Below, piece by piece: positions 46,401 to 58,402 of a stretch of DNA of 64,000 bases; the first letter of the stretch is position 1; each line of letters opens with the position of its first letter. The notes below the pieces were generated by a model. That model searched no databases. It was given only the letters and a program-made list of their open reading frames with translations, and was not told the DNA's origin. This DNA comes from Dioszegia crocea (Eukaryota; Basidiomycota; Tremellomycetes; Tremellales; Bulleribasidiaceae): NCBI GenBank assembly GCA_001600615.1, contig BCKK01000002.1, forward strand, positions 1,704,809 through 1,768,808, in the 5' to 3' direction. The position numbers and the translations under genes are program-made.

Positions 46401-47706
46401 ATTCGGCTGTAGGTGGTTGATCGAGAAGGTCGGGAGCGGTAGGTAATTCTGACTGTCCCATTTGTTTCATCGCCCAAGCTTTGAAACCGTCTGACCGCTC
46501 TTTATTTGGGAGCTTAGGTAGATCGTCCTCCGCTTCGTCGGAATCTTCTTCGTCGGAATCTCCATCCGAGTCGTCCTCGCTCGACATTTCATCACTATCA
46601 CCTTCATCCCCGGTCTCACTGTCGTCAACGCCAGACGATCCGTCCATATCGTCATCTTCCTCATCCGCTACCTCTTGGAGCAACTGCTTCCGCCTGATGA
46701 CGACTCGGGGCGCTACGACCGCACCATCACCCGCCCTTTTCAGCGCGCTGCCCATAACAGCAGGCCCTTTCAGAGATGATCCAGCTTTCGGCAGCGCCGT
46801 TTTGGCCGGATACTCTGGCTTCGGGACATCATCAGGTATTGGCGCTGACGCCGCGTCGGCCCTTATTGCAGATGAAGATGGGTTGTTGCCCGCTGGGACT
46901 GCCGCTGCCGTTGCCGATTCCTCTTCAGAAGGCGTGTCGTCTCCAGAGTCTGAGGAGTCAAAGTCAGAAGACGAGTCGGGTTGAGTTTGGAGCAGATTTG
47001 GGTTCCAATTAGCCTGATTGATCAGCATGACATTCAGTGGACAAACTTGAAGCTGCTTACCTTTTTAGCCGCATTCGACTTTCGCTTTCTATTTTTCCCC
47101 TGGGCCGCCGTCTTCTCTCCCACATCTTCATCCTGCTGCTCATCCGCCATATCAATATCCACGATACTCTCCTTCCCTCTCGCTTTGGGACGTAGCGCCT
47201 CGCCGTCGTCCGACTCCCCATCTTCATCACCTGATCCATGGCGCTTCTTCAGGACGTCAATCCCTCTCCGCACCAGCCTATCTTCCCGCATATCTTTCCG
47301 CTCTTGTGCGCTTGTCGGATTGAAAGGGTTCTGACCGAGAGACGAAGATGATAGTAGTCCAGCAGAAGCAGAGGTGGAGGGCGCAAGCGAAGCCAGGAGC
47401 TTGATCGTTTCTGATCTGGACTCATTTTTGAGCTTCTTCGTCTGGAGGAGGTCAGCTTTACAGATCCGATAGACGCTGAAAAGGGCTGACAATGTAAGAC
47501 TCCATTCTCTTCTTCTTCTTTGAGCTCATCCCTGCCCCGCGAAGCTCCTCGGCTACCTTGGTCGGCTCTGCTATTTCTACATCCCCATCGCTCCCTTCAG
47601 CTTCTGCCTTCGCTCGAGGCCTCTTCCGCTTCTTGTGGCCACCACTTCCAGCTACGGAGCCGCGCGCTTTCGCATTAAAGCGCTCTCTCACCGGCGGACC
47701 TGCCAT
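43419..47706 (-). CDS. ECM16: DEAH-box RNA helicase Ecm16/DHX37 (ribosome biogenesis)
   Basis: Predicted 1318 residues. Minus-strand exons: 47706-47491, 47441-47061, 47013-46080, 46031-45255, 45211-45062, 45010-44196, 44149-43934 and 43886-43419. After a basic, then very acidic N-terminus come the SF2 motifs in order: I (GETGSGKTTQ), Ia (TQPRRVAA), II (DEAHERG), III (SATLR), V (STNVAETSLTIPGIRYVVD) and VI (QRAGRAGRTGPGHCYRLYS). Winged-helix, ratchet and OB-fold regions follow to the C-terminus. An acidic insert (about residues 775-825, LDTDDEDDDELGLNE) sits between helicase lobes, as in DHX37/Dhr1. Role: nucleolar helicase that removes U3 snoRNA from pre-18S rRNA during small-subunit assembly. 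It shares a 281-bp divergent promoter with BNA4. Confidence 0.96.
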
Positions 47707-47987
47707 GATGAATGATCTATAGGGGATGTATGATAGATGAAGTACCCTCTTGTATGGGTGGACTGAAAGCTTTCAGATTTGTGAATCTGTGACGTAATAC
47801 ACGGAGATGACCGATCTCCGTCCTTGTTTGTGTGGTTCCGGGGCACTTTCCAATCTTCGATCTCCGACTTCAGTCGATTTTGCATCATACAAAGCATACA
47901 TTACTAGTCAGCGGCACTCTAGTATATAAGTCACCCCAGACGGACATACAGACAGCGCAGCCTGCATTGATCGGATACGACTGAAAA
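47707..47987. promoter_or_regulatory. Divergent promoter ECM16 / BNA4
   Basis: 281 bp separate the two head-to-head start codons. tatataag at about 47922-47929, some 60 bp before the BNA4 ATG, is a good TATA-like sequence in the plus orientation. Confidence 0.5.
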
Positions 47988-49905
47988 ATGTCATCGCCAA
48001 GACCACGAAAAGCCCTGGTAATCGGAGCTGGTCCCGTCGGATCGCTCACTGCGATCAGTCTCCATCGTCGTGGATGGGAAGTGGAAGTATGGGAGTCGAG
48101 AGAGGGTAAGTCGATGGCGATCATACCTGAGGATTTGCCGCTGATTAGCGTCAGATCCCCGTGGCCAGAGCACGGAAATGGCAAATCTCCGATCGATCAA
48201 CCTGAACATCTCATCAAGGGGTCTGGAGGCACTGCGATCTGTGGATCCATCTCTAGGTATGATTTGATATCCTATGCGAACCCCTGTCGCCTTTAGAAGA
48301 TAATTGGCTGATTGTTCAGCTGAAATGCTGCAAAATGAGGCTATACCCATGAAAGGCCGAATGATCCATCAACCCAACACACCACCCGCTTCACAGACAT
48401 ACGACCCCCGTGGCGGTCAAGTCGGCCACTCTCTCTCCCGGCCTATCCTCAACCAGCGCCTTGTAGAAGCTCTACCAGCCGATGTGAAGATCCGTTTCAA
48501 GACTAAACTGAGCCGGATAGATCATCGGAAACGGCAGGCATGGGGTATTGGGGCCGAGGGTGGGAAAGCGTATAAGCTTGGAGACGAGGCTGGGGGCTCG
48601 ACCGGCGATAGGAGCGATGACAAGAAGATGGTGGCAGAGGAGGATAGGGAAGGGACGGGATTCGATCTGATTATAGGTGCAGATGGGAGTTGGAGTAAGA
48701 CACGATCGGAACTCATGCGTGTGGAAAGGTTTGTCAAGCTCTGCTCAACGCTGAGTCCTTCCGAGCTGATATGGATCAGAGTGGACTTTTCGCAGTCGTT
48801 TATCCAACACGCATATATCGAGCTGCACATGCCGCCTGATCCGTCCAAGCCGGGCGGCTACGCAATGGACGCGAATCATCTACATATTTGGCCCAGGCAC
48901 TCGTTCATGCTCATCGGTCTCCCAAATAAGGTCAGTATCAGATAAATCAGGCCTGCCCAGACACTCTCTGACTTCCAGGACGGCTCCTTCACCCTAACCC
49001 TCTTCCTCCCCTTTTCCTCCTTAGCGACTCTCGATACTCGACCAGCTGCCGAAGCGTTCTTCCGGGACAACTTCCCTTCGGCAGTCGATATCGTCGGCAT
49101 AAAGCCGCTGGTGGACGATTTTGAGAACAACCCTCGAGGCAATCTTGTGACGACTCATGTAAGTCATATTAGTTCATCTCCGATGGATCGCAGTATCTGA
49201 CTGTGATTAGGTGCTGCCAACTACCTGGTCTAGCCATGTTATCCTACTCGGCGACGCATCTCACAGTATGGTCCCGTAAGTCCACGCTAAGATCTTCCGA
49301 CATTTTGGACTAGGTTACTGATGACTTTAGATTTTACGGACAAGGCCTAAATTGCGGACTTGAAGATGTCCGCGTATTCAACTCGTACCTCGAACAATAC
49401 TCTGTGCCCCCAACGACGGAGCTGCCACTAGGGGAGAGTGAGCCGGTGCTCGAACGTGCACTCGAGGCATACTCCACAGATAGGGATAAGGATCTCCGAG
49501 CAATAACAGAACTGGCCATGCAGAACTAGTACGTCCCAATCTCCTTTTAAGCTGACGAGCAGTGTTGAAATGCGCGACAAGGTCTTATCGCCCTTTTACA
49601 TACTAAGGCGACACGTCGACACTCTCTTATCCACCATTATACCCCGTCCTGCCTCTTCTTCCCCGTCCGCAGGGTTTGGCATTTCGCTGCTGAATCCCTT
49701 CCCTGGCCAACCCGTCAAAGGTTGGACGCCACTGTATGAGATGGTGACGTTCCGGCCTGATATAGGGTATGCGGCAGCGCTCGAGATGGAGAAATGGCAG
49801 GCGAGGGTCGTTGAGCGTTTGGGTTGGGGATTGGGGGTTGGAGCGGTCGGGATTGTAGGTGTTTTGGGAGGATGGGGATTGCGGACGTGGGCGAGGAGGA
49901 TATGA
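47988..49905 (+). CDS. BNA4: Kynurenine 3-monooxygenase
   Basis: Predicted 521 residues from exons 47988-48105, 48155-48256, 48320-48728, 48780-48930, 48979-49158, 49211-49275, 49331-49528 and 49563-49905. It is an FAD- and NADPH-dependent hydroxylase that converts kynurenine to 3-hydroxykynurenine. Motifs: FAD-binding VIGAGPVGSLTAISLHRRGW; the KMO-specific LRSINLNISSRGLEAL, which appears only after splicing; FDLIIGADGSWSKTRSEL; LHIWPRHSFMLIGLPN; and VILLGDASHSMVPFYGQGLN. The C-terminus ends in a hydrophobic segment (LGVGAVGIVGVLGGWGL) and a basic tail, consistent with the mitochondrial outer-membrane anchor of the family. The acceptor of intron 2 and the weak gtttgt donor at 48729 are fixed by homology. 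The next enzyme of the pathway, BNA5, is at 19173-20867. Confidence 0.96.
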
Positions 49906-50257
49906 GAACCTTTCTTGACCGAGCTTAGGCTTCCATAGATGCGCATTTCATGTATCCGTAGATGATCGAAACCTGCCTCGAACCTGACTGTGATCAAAGT
50001 GAATAGTCAGAACCAGAAGCCGACCTGACTGATAGCTCAATCGCAATGTCCATGCATATTCTGTCGTTACTGGATCCATGTCTACAAGGCCCAACGATAG
50101 GTTTGCGGGGATATAGGGTTAAGAAAGCATGGCGTAATCGTTTCAGACGTAAGATATCAAGAGACCTATGATTCTCTTTCACTAGCTCCACTCCATCTCC
50201 TCCCAATCCCCGCCCTCGTGGCCATCTACAACAATCTTCTACCTCGCATCTCCTCCT
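49906..50257. other. Convergent intergenic region, BNA4 / heparinase-like gene
   Basis: 352 bp between facing stops, presumably two 3' UTRs. No gene or repeat seen. Confidence 0.45.
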
Positions 50258-53114
50258 CTAGTTGTGACTCGTCACGCTCCAGCTCGACACGGGGACCGCC
50301 GCGGGTGTGACCGCAGCAGCAGCTACACCAGCGGGCCATTGAGGGTTGAGCAAGACCTGGTTAGACCAGGCCGAGCCGTCCGATGGACCGTTAATGGTGA
50401 GCACAGTCACATTGGTGTTGGGGAGGTCGACATTGTACTGTCCCGAGGGCAGAGCAGGGTCCGATGAGGCACGGGTAGGTTGGGCAGTAGAGAATGTGAC
50501 TCCGGATGGAGCGTTGAGGATGGAAGCGACGAGGGTCTGGCCGCCAAGGACAAGGGTTGCAGTGGCGCCGTTGGTGGAGACGGTGGCGTTGGTGTGTGCG
50601 CGCCATTGGACGGGCTGGCCAGAGGGGAGACCAGAAATGTCATCCTGGATAAGGATTTGACGACGGGCGTTGAGGAATCGGATACCCCTTCGGACGGATC
50701 TGACGAGTCAGCCATGCCCAAATTATTGAATCCAGAATACTCACGCTCCGGAACCGTAGGCGCTGCTCATGTCAAGGGTGAAGTAGGCAGTGTCGGTAGA
50801 CGAGACATTCAAGCTGGGGGCCGCACCCTGCTTGGTGCCAGTGGTACCGAACGACCCGCTAGGGTTGGCCGATACCAGCTGGTTACCATTGTTGACGAGG
50901 ATAGTGTTCTGCCCCTCCGTCCTCGTACGGTAGTATCGCCATCTGGTACCATCCTGGCTGTCCTCCCCGCTGAAGTACCCATCAGCAAGGTACTGTCCGG
51001 ATCCGAGATCACCAAACCACCTCTGGCCATTGGCATCGACAACAAAGTCTCCAATGTCCATATCACCGTGGTTCTGGTGTCCGGGAATCTGACCGCCCTT
51101 CATCGCCCAGTAGGTCCCGTCGTTGCTCGCCCATGTAGACCGACCGGTAGCCCACTCGGTTGACGCCGCGTCAAAGTGCTTGTCAATGTCAAGACCCTCC
51201 CACCATGTTCCGGCAACGGCGGGGTCGTACCAGAACATGGAGAAAGGCTCGGAGGCATCAATCCGGTCGCGCTGATAGAGGGAGTATCGGGGTTGCTGGA
51301 AGACGGTAGACCAGTACATGAGGGAGTTGGCAGTAGAGGCGTACTTGTTGGGTCCGTGGTCGGCGTAGTTGAAGAGGGATGTCATGCCCTGGACGTACAT
51401 GTGGTAGAGGGATGTCTGGGAGAAGCCGGGGTTGGCAGTGGCCAGACCACGGTCGTCCCCGTATGCCGACCTGAGGGCGGACGACATCTCACCGGCAGCG
51501 TTGACACCAAAGTACCAGTAGTTTGGTCCCTCGGTCCAAGATCCGTCTGAAGACGCGCCGAGGACACAGTTGGATCGCGCGTTGGGGACAGTGAGGTCGA
51601 TGATGCGCTGTGCTCGGCCGGAGGTGTCTCGGTCGACGATGGCAAGGGCAGCCATGGTCAGACCGCCATTGATGACACAGTTCCAGTTACCGTTCACGGT
51701 CGGGTTTCCGGCCCACCACGAGTAGGTGGACGCGGAGGCAGCGCCAGTGAGCGCAGCCTCACCGAGCGAGAGACCGAGGTTGAGCATGGTGTACATGAGC
51801 TGGTCACGCTGGGTGTCCGTCCATCGCTCGTAGAGCCAGTCGTAACCGATGGCGAAGACGTTACAGAACTCAGCAACGTCTAGGAAGTGCTGGGGGTTCC
51901 ATCGGGTTCCATCGTTGGCACCGAAGGGGACATCGGAGTTGTTTCCAGCGGCAGTCTGAGTATCAGCTTGTATTCTGGGGATTGTTCAACTCGGGTGACT
52001 TACGGAAAGCTCTAGCCAGACTCGGTCGGCATATCGCGTGTCGTTGGTGACGCGGTACGCATACGCCCAGTTCTTGACTCGCAACTTCATTTCTCGCGCG
52101 ACATCAAGCACACCTGATCCGCCGAGACCACCATCGGGAGTGTAGGCTACAGGAGGGAGGTTGAGAGTGGAAGAGGCGTTGGCAACGATGGTGCGGTTCC
52201 ATTGAGCAAAGTAAGGGTTGTTGGCGATCAGCCCGCCGGTGAGAGCAGCCCATTTGTAGCCTGGGGCAATCAAACGGGGGTGGGCGCGGATAGAGGTGTT
52301 GGAGGGTGCGTTGGGGTCGGCAGGCCAAGAGTTGCCAGATGCCGATGAGGCAGAGGTAGGGGCAGAGTAGCCAGCGGTGTTGGTCTGGAAATCAGCTGTG
52401 ACACTTTACTCTCATCAAAGATGGCTTACTCCGGTAGCGTAGACGGGCAGCAGATAAGTGTCCGTCGCGATGGCCAAGACTCTGTTGGCGGCAGTCGCAG
52501 TCAACTGAGCAGTGTTGACCGAGCTCAAACCCGATGGTACGACATTTCCGCCAGCGGCCTGTCCGTTTCCGCCGCTCCCTGAGTTACTAGAAGCTCCAGA
52601 ACCGGTATTGCCGCGGTTTTTGTTGAGCTGCGTGCCCAGCACTCCGCCGAGCACGGCACCGATGATGATTAGAAGTAGGAGGATACCGCCGATCCACCAC
52701 CACTTCTTGCGGCTTTTGCTGCCGGATCCGTTGGCTGGGGATGAAGCCGAGGCGTAGGGGTTGGATGAGGACATGGGGTCTGTTGCAGGCGATCAAGAGA
52801 AGTGAAGGACGTCACGGAGATGGAAGATGAGGGAAACAACGGTCAGCGCGAGTCCTTTGGCAGTTTTGTGGCGGGCGGATTGGGCTATCGAAGGGGACAC
52901 CAGGTTATGGTACAAGGAATCTGAACTTACATGATTCGTTTCCACCTCCGTTGCCGTACTTGGCGTACCCACCATCTCCATAACCGCCACTCGGCTGGTC
53001 AGAGTATCCAGGCCCAGAGCCGTAACCCTGTCCGCCACCCTGTCCGCCAGAGTTCGCGTACGAGTTACCGTAACCCGGCGCATCCGAATAGGGCGCCTGC
53101 TGATACCTCGCCAT
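50258..53114 (-). CDS. Membrane-anchored heparinase II/III-like (alginate-lyase-fold) protein
   Basis: Predicted 855 residues. Minus-strand exons: 53114-52931, 52779-52430, 52384-52004, 51955-50745 and 50699-50258. The short N-terminal cytosolic part is Gly/Tyr/Ser rich (YGDGGYAKYGNGGG). Basic SKSRKK and one transmembrane helix (WWWIGGILLLLIIIGAVLGG, about residues 86-108) follow, making a type II membrane protein. After a Ser/Gly/Asn stalk comes an alpha/alpha-toroid region (KYKW-like PGYKWAALTGG, EMKLRVKNWAYAYRVTNDTR, WNPQHFLDVAEFCNVFAIGYDWL) and a beta-sandwich part containing QNHGDMDIGDFVVDANGQRW, both typical of the heparinase II/III family. The W-Y-W-N-H residues suggest an active lyase of uronic-acid glycans in the secretory path or cell wall. 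Substrate is unknown. Confidence 0.8.
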
Positions 53115-54127
53115 GATGATTCGGGATTACTATTCGTTGGTCGTTCAAAGAAAGGGGGGAAATGGGGTAAGAGACAAGTCGATGAATCGAAGATAGTGGC
53201 GAGACGCGTCGGTCAAAGTTTGTTGGGAGAACGAAAACGAAAAAGAGGGAAAGGGTGGCCTATCCAATCTATAAATGGATACCTCGAGCGTCAAGCTCAG
53301 TGTGTGGTCGTCAAGGTGATTGTAGAGGCTACGATGGCCTAAGACGATGTATAATAGATCAAAACAAAACAAACAGTGAATCTATAGATCGCGGCGACGC
53401 GAAGCTGTGCACAATTTTCCCCAGAAGTCCCTTAATTTAACGTTTCACATTTACGTTACGCGTCTCAATTCAGGGTAAAGTCCACGTTTCAGCTTGGTGG
53501 CCAAGAGTGGCGGTGTGGCACTGGCACTGGCACTGGCGACTGATCAATCGCTCGGGACAGGCGGGCCTTTTGACTTCGGGTGTGGGTCTGGCATCATATC
53601 GGGAGACTCCTCAGGCCACTGGGGACTGACCATCACCTTGTAATAAAGGTGAAACTGTAAAGCATTTTGGTCGGCTGCCACCGTAACCCTCACTGGATGC
53701 GGTATGTTCGATCCGCATACACGTCTGACCTAGAGCTTTGGGACGCTCACACCTCTCCTCAGATCTGAGCTGAGGTAGGCTCGCTGTTTACCGAAATCTT
53801 CCGGCGATCTCTGATCTGCGCGCCCCGATAAGGCCGTGACTTCAGAGATCTCGCGACCCCCTTCCTGTCAGTGCCGCCCCAATGTTCCAGACCCATCCTC
53901 AACGGACATTCTATACATGGCCGTGCCCCACTATGGTCCCTGCTGATGTTAAGCTATGGCTTTGACCTCACTAGTATTATAAGGTCGGAAAAAGGTGCTG
54001 TCACGTGACAGATCTTACGGAGATCCTCGGTATGTCCGAATTATCAGCGAGATTCGAATTCTGCTGCAGCCAGCTGCTACAGCCTCAATGCAGCCTGCAA
54101 CAACTGCTATATCTTGGAACCCCTAAC
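53115..54127. promoter_or_regulatory. Divergent spacer, heparinase-like gene / AMP deaminase
   Basis: 1013 bp between head-to-head starts. It contains a short tandem of ctggca (three copies, about 53520-53537: cactggcactggcactggc) and a possible TATA stretch, ctagtattataaggtcgg, at about 53970. An in-frame upstream ATG at 54032 for the AMP deaminase also lies here. Confidence 0.45.
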
Positions 54128-57100
54128 ATGTCATCCCACCCGCCCAGCCCTGCAACAGGCACCCCGAACAGGGAGGAGTCACGGCCAGGGACGCCCGGGA
54201 CACCCACCACTCCAGCCGTCCACCACTCCCCCTCCTTCGACTACCACGAGGAGCGCCGTCTCCATCTCCAGGATGAAATCTACTTCTCTCATCGACTCCC
54301 CCGTCTACCCCCGCCAGCACTTGAGCCCAGCTCTGCAGGCTCGACAAGTGTCCTAGCTCCCGGCCAGGCTATGGGTTACGCTGCTCGTGGATTCGACGGC
54401 AGCGCCGGTGCCGATGCCAGCCCGAGCGCCTTCCACCCCATTGCGCCATTTACGCAAATGCGACATCTGACGCTAGACGAGGAGGATGGCGACGGCCATG
54501 GTGAGAGGGAGAAAAGTGAGGCTGGAGATCCGTCAGAGCTCGAGATGGCTGGAGAGGTCGAAGGCATGCCCGTCGGCGCTCGGGCTGTTCACCCATATTA
54601 CCCCGCACCGAGCGGTCTACCGCAGTCCGCCGAACCCGTCAGCGATGCGAACTCGACCACGAGGCTTCTCGAGCGCAAAGAGCATGATGCGCAAGAGAGG
54701 TTGGATTTGGAGGAGGAAAAAAGGGAGCGTCTGCTTGCTCAGGGTGTGGCGGGCGCAGGCTCTGGGGCGCCAGTGGGAGGAATGAGCGCGAGCATACTGC
54801 CAGGTGAGTCTTCGCTTCACCCTCTTAGCGTCAGTCTGGCTGTGGCACCCATCGGATCGCTCCCCCAATGTTTCTCGGGCGCTGAGGGGGTGGGGCCCGA
54901 CAGCCTAGAACGTTTCTTATCCTCATCCTTTCATCCACCCCCACCCACGTTTGCCGAGACCGTTTTCTGAGGTGATCGCTTCTTGAGATGGAAGACGCCA
55001 GTCAGACGAGGAGAATCGGCCGAAGGCGTGCAGGGAGAGGTCGGATTGCTGGAGATGATAAAGAGGCTGGGTCGTCCTGCTCTAGCCCGCTTCGACAACC
55101 TCCCCCAGCCTTTCTCTTACCTTGACTTCCACTCTACCACCTACCACACACTCTAGCCTTCGTGACCAGATGTGCCCACACGATCGACCGATACTACATC
55201 TCGATCCTGCGCGCTTCCTCATCTCCACTCTCCAGACGCCTCCTTCCAACCATCCCCCCTCCCCCGCGAAGGGAGACTCCCCGATGTCAGACTTCCCATC
55301 CATCCCTTCTGATTCTCTGTCCCAGAAACATCTTTCCATCTCCCCTGTGACCCCAATTTTGGAAAGGGAAATGCTGATGGAGCTTCAAATTTTGGCTTTT
55401 GCAGAAAACGGAATTGGCTCTGCACTCGATTCACTCTAGTACGTTCTATTCGTCGACGGAGTGACCGAAGTCGAGGGCTAATACCACAGCGTCTCATTCG
55501 CCAAATGTCTTGACCTCCGGGACAAATACATCGGCCTGTCAAATCAGCGCCTCGGCGACAACCCACGAGACCACGACGGTTCCTTCTCCGGATTTTATCC
55601 TCGGGCAATGGGCGATGTCCTCGGTGTGAATCCCGAAGCCGATGTTGATAGCTGCGAAACCCGAACGAATGACGAGAACAATCTTCCGACATGGAAAATC
55701 AACCCTCCTCCCCCACCGCCTCACTGGCATTGGCGTCCACCAGCAGCGCAGGGCGAAATGCCCCATCTCGAACATCGGGATTCGGGCCTTCCTGAGTCTT
55801 CTGCAGATGGCACCGCACGTGGATCGAGCAGCAATGCTGATCCCAAAAAGGCGACGGGGAGATCGGATATGGAAATGTTCGATGTGGCCGATTTTGACAT
55901 TCCGGCCAAGGACACGCAGTGGCAGTTTGGCCTGAATGAAGAAGGGGTGTACGAGGTCTTTGCGGCTCAGCCCGCTCAGGCAGAACCTTCCAAAGCTTCG
56001 GCGGAAGAAGCCAGCAAACCGCCTCAGCGCCTAGCAAGGGTACCCAGTCTCAAGGAGTACTTCTCCGATCTCGACTTCCTCCTCAATGTCTGCTCTGATG
56101 GACCTGCCAAATCCTTCGCCTTCCGCCGACTCAAGTATCTATCCAGTAAATGGAGCTTGTACTGCTTGTTGAACGAGTATCAGGAGTTGGCAGACATGAA
56201 GGCTGTTCCTCACCGGTATGCTCCTTCCTCCCTTGCCATCTGGCAAGCATCCAGCTTACATGCGTAGCGATTTCTACAATGTCCGGAAAGTCGATACCCA
56301 CATTCACCACTCTGCGAGTATGAATCAGAAGCATTTACTCCGATTTATCAAATCCAAGTTGAAGAAGGCACCAAATGTGAGCTTGAATGCTTGATCAGGA
56401 CTTGTGATAAGGCTGGAGTTGACCAGAGCAGGAAATCGTGATTCACCGAGACGGCAAAGATCTTACACTCGCCGAGGTCTTTGAGTCTCTTGATCTGACG
56501 GCATATGATCTGTCGATTGACACCCTCGACATGCACGCTCATCAGGTAAGCTGCGTTGCGCTATGGCAAGGACACAAAGCTGACCATACACCAGGAGTTC
56601 CACCGCTTTGACCGCTTCAACGACCGATACAACCCAACTGGTTCATCGCGTCTAAGAGAGATCTTCTTGAAGACTGATAATTTGCTCAAGGGGAAATATC
56701 TAGCTGAGTTGACGAAGGGTGAGATAACGCTCGAGGTCATATTGTACAGTGGCTGACGAGACTCGTAGAGCTGATCACCGACCTTGAGCAGAGCAAGTAC
56801 CAGCAGTGCGAGTGGCGATTATCAATCTATGGACGGTGAGATTGCGTCTCTACCTTCAGGCCTTGGGATCTAGCTGAACAACGCCACAGAAACGTGCAGG
56901 AATGGGACACACTCGCCAAATGGGTGGTCAACAACAAGCTCATTTCGCACAATGTCCGATGGCTCATTCAGGTACCAAGGCTGTACGAGATCTTCAAGGG
57001 TGGAGGGTTGATAGCCAACTTCGAAGAGTTGGTCCGGAGTAAGTGGACGAGTCACACAATGCAAGCCATAGCTCACACCACATAGATGTCTTTCAACCAC

Positions 57101-58402
57101 TCTTTGAAGTCACTGCCGATCCGTCTTCTCATCCCGAACTACATATCTTCCTTCAGCGTGTCGTAGGCTTTGATTCGGTCGACGATGAGTCCAAGCCCGA
57201 GCGCAGACTTTACCGCAAGTTCCCGACGGCCAAGATGTGGGATACCAAGCAGAGTCCGCCGTACTCGTACTGGTAAGTCCGCTTCCTGGTTCATGTTTTC
57301 TGCAATATGAGCCCGACGCTAACCCTCCAGGATATACTACATGTACGCAAATATGGCAAGTCTCAATGCCTGGCGTAGGGAAAGACACTTCAGTAAGTCT
57401 TCCCATTCGCAAGTCAAATGAGCTGCCAGCTGATCCTCCAGACACATTCGTTCTCAGACCGCACTGTGGCGAAGCTGGTGATCCCGACCATCTCTCGTCC
57501 GCCTTCCTCACTTCCCACTCCATCTCACACGGTATCCTCCTCCGTAAAGTCCCCGCACTGCAGTACCTCTTCTACCTGAAACAAATCGGCTTAGCAATGA
57601 GTCCATTGAGCAACAATGCGTTGTTCTTGACATATGAACGGAACCCCTTCAAGGACTTCTTCAGGACGGGTCTGAATGTCAGCTTGTCAACTGGTACGTC
57701 TCCGCTCTAGCCACCTCCAAATCTGGCTAATCCTCCCAGATGATCCCCTTCAATTCCACTTCACCCAATCGCATCTGCTGGAGGAATACTCCTGCGCTGC
57801 ACAAATCTACAAATTGACCCCGGCGGACATGTGTGAGCTCGCGCGCAACTCAGTCTTGCAGAGTGGGTGGGAGATGGCAGTGAAGAAGCACTGGATTGGG
57901 AATCGGTGGTATTTGCCAGGAGCGAGCGGGAACGATATTCACAAGACCAACGTACCGACTAGTCGATTAGTCTACAGGCATCAGACATTGTTGGAAGAAC
58001 TGTAAGTTTGGATCTTTGGCATGAGAGGTGGATCCACTCTGACTGGACAGCACACTCATTCGTCGTGGTACGCAATCGCCAAGTGCCACACCAGGCCACG
58101 TCCAAGCTGCTCATCCATCACAACTTCCCCTACCCCCCGTGTACCCTTCTCCGCTTGTTACGGCTTCAAACAAACACACGGCGAGCATGACGGAGAATGA
58201 TATCGGCGCGGCGGCTATGGGACCGACTAAAGCTGCCTTTTCGGGATTGGCGAGTCAGGCGGGGTTGGGCGCGATGGCGGGGCTGGCTGGAGCTGGAACG
58301 GGAGTCACACCAGGTCCTGGTGCGCTGGATGAGAAGATCCACCGGAAGAGGACGGAGAGTATGGGAAAGGGGATGAAGGGACCTGATCCTGCGAGGGAGT
58401 AG
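54128..58402 (+). CDS. AMD1: AMP deaminase
   Basis: Predicted about 1166 residues, 14 exons (54128-54803, 54972-55039, 55086-55438, 55490-56215, 56268-56376, 56432-56545, 56595-56718, 56769-56835, 56890-57038, 57086-57272, 57331-57392, 57442-57693, 57740-58001, 58051-58402). It hydrolyses AMP to IMP plus ammonia in the purine nucleotide cycle. Catalytic-domain landmarks: [20 protein letters not shown] (metal ligands), [77 protein letters not shown] and [14 protein letters not shown]. The N-terminal half is disordered. The junction between exons 2 and 3 is uncertain: only weak gt donors exist there, and another frame stays open to 55154. The catalytic core is secure. Confidence 0.93.

Noticed and set aside
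54032..54127. Earlier AMP deaminase start at ATG 54032
   Set aside because: In frame, but the extra 32 residues (Cys/Gln/Leu rich) look like untranslated leader; the start at 54128 begins the typical disordered N-terminus. Not excluded.
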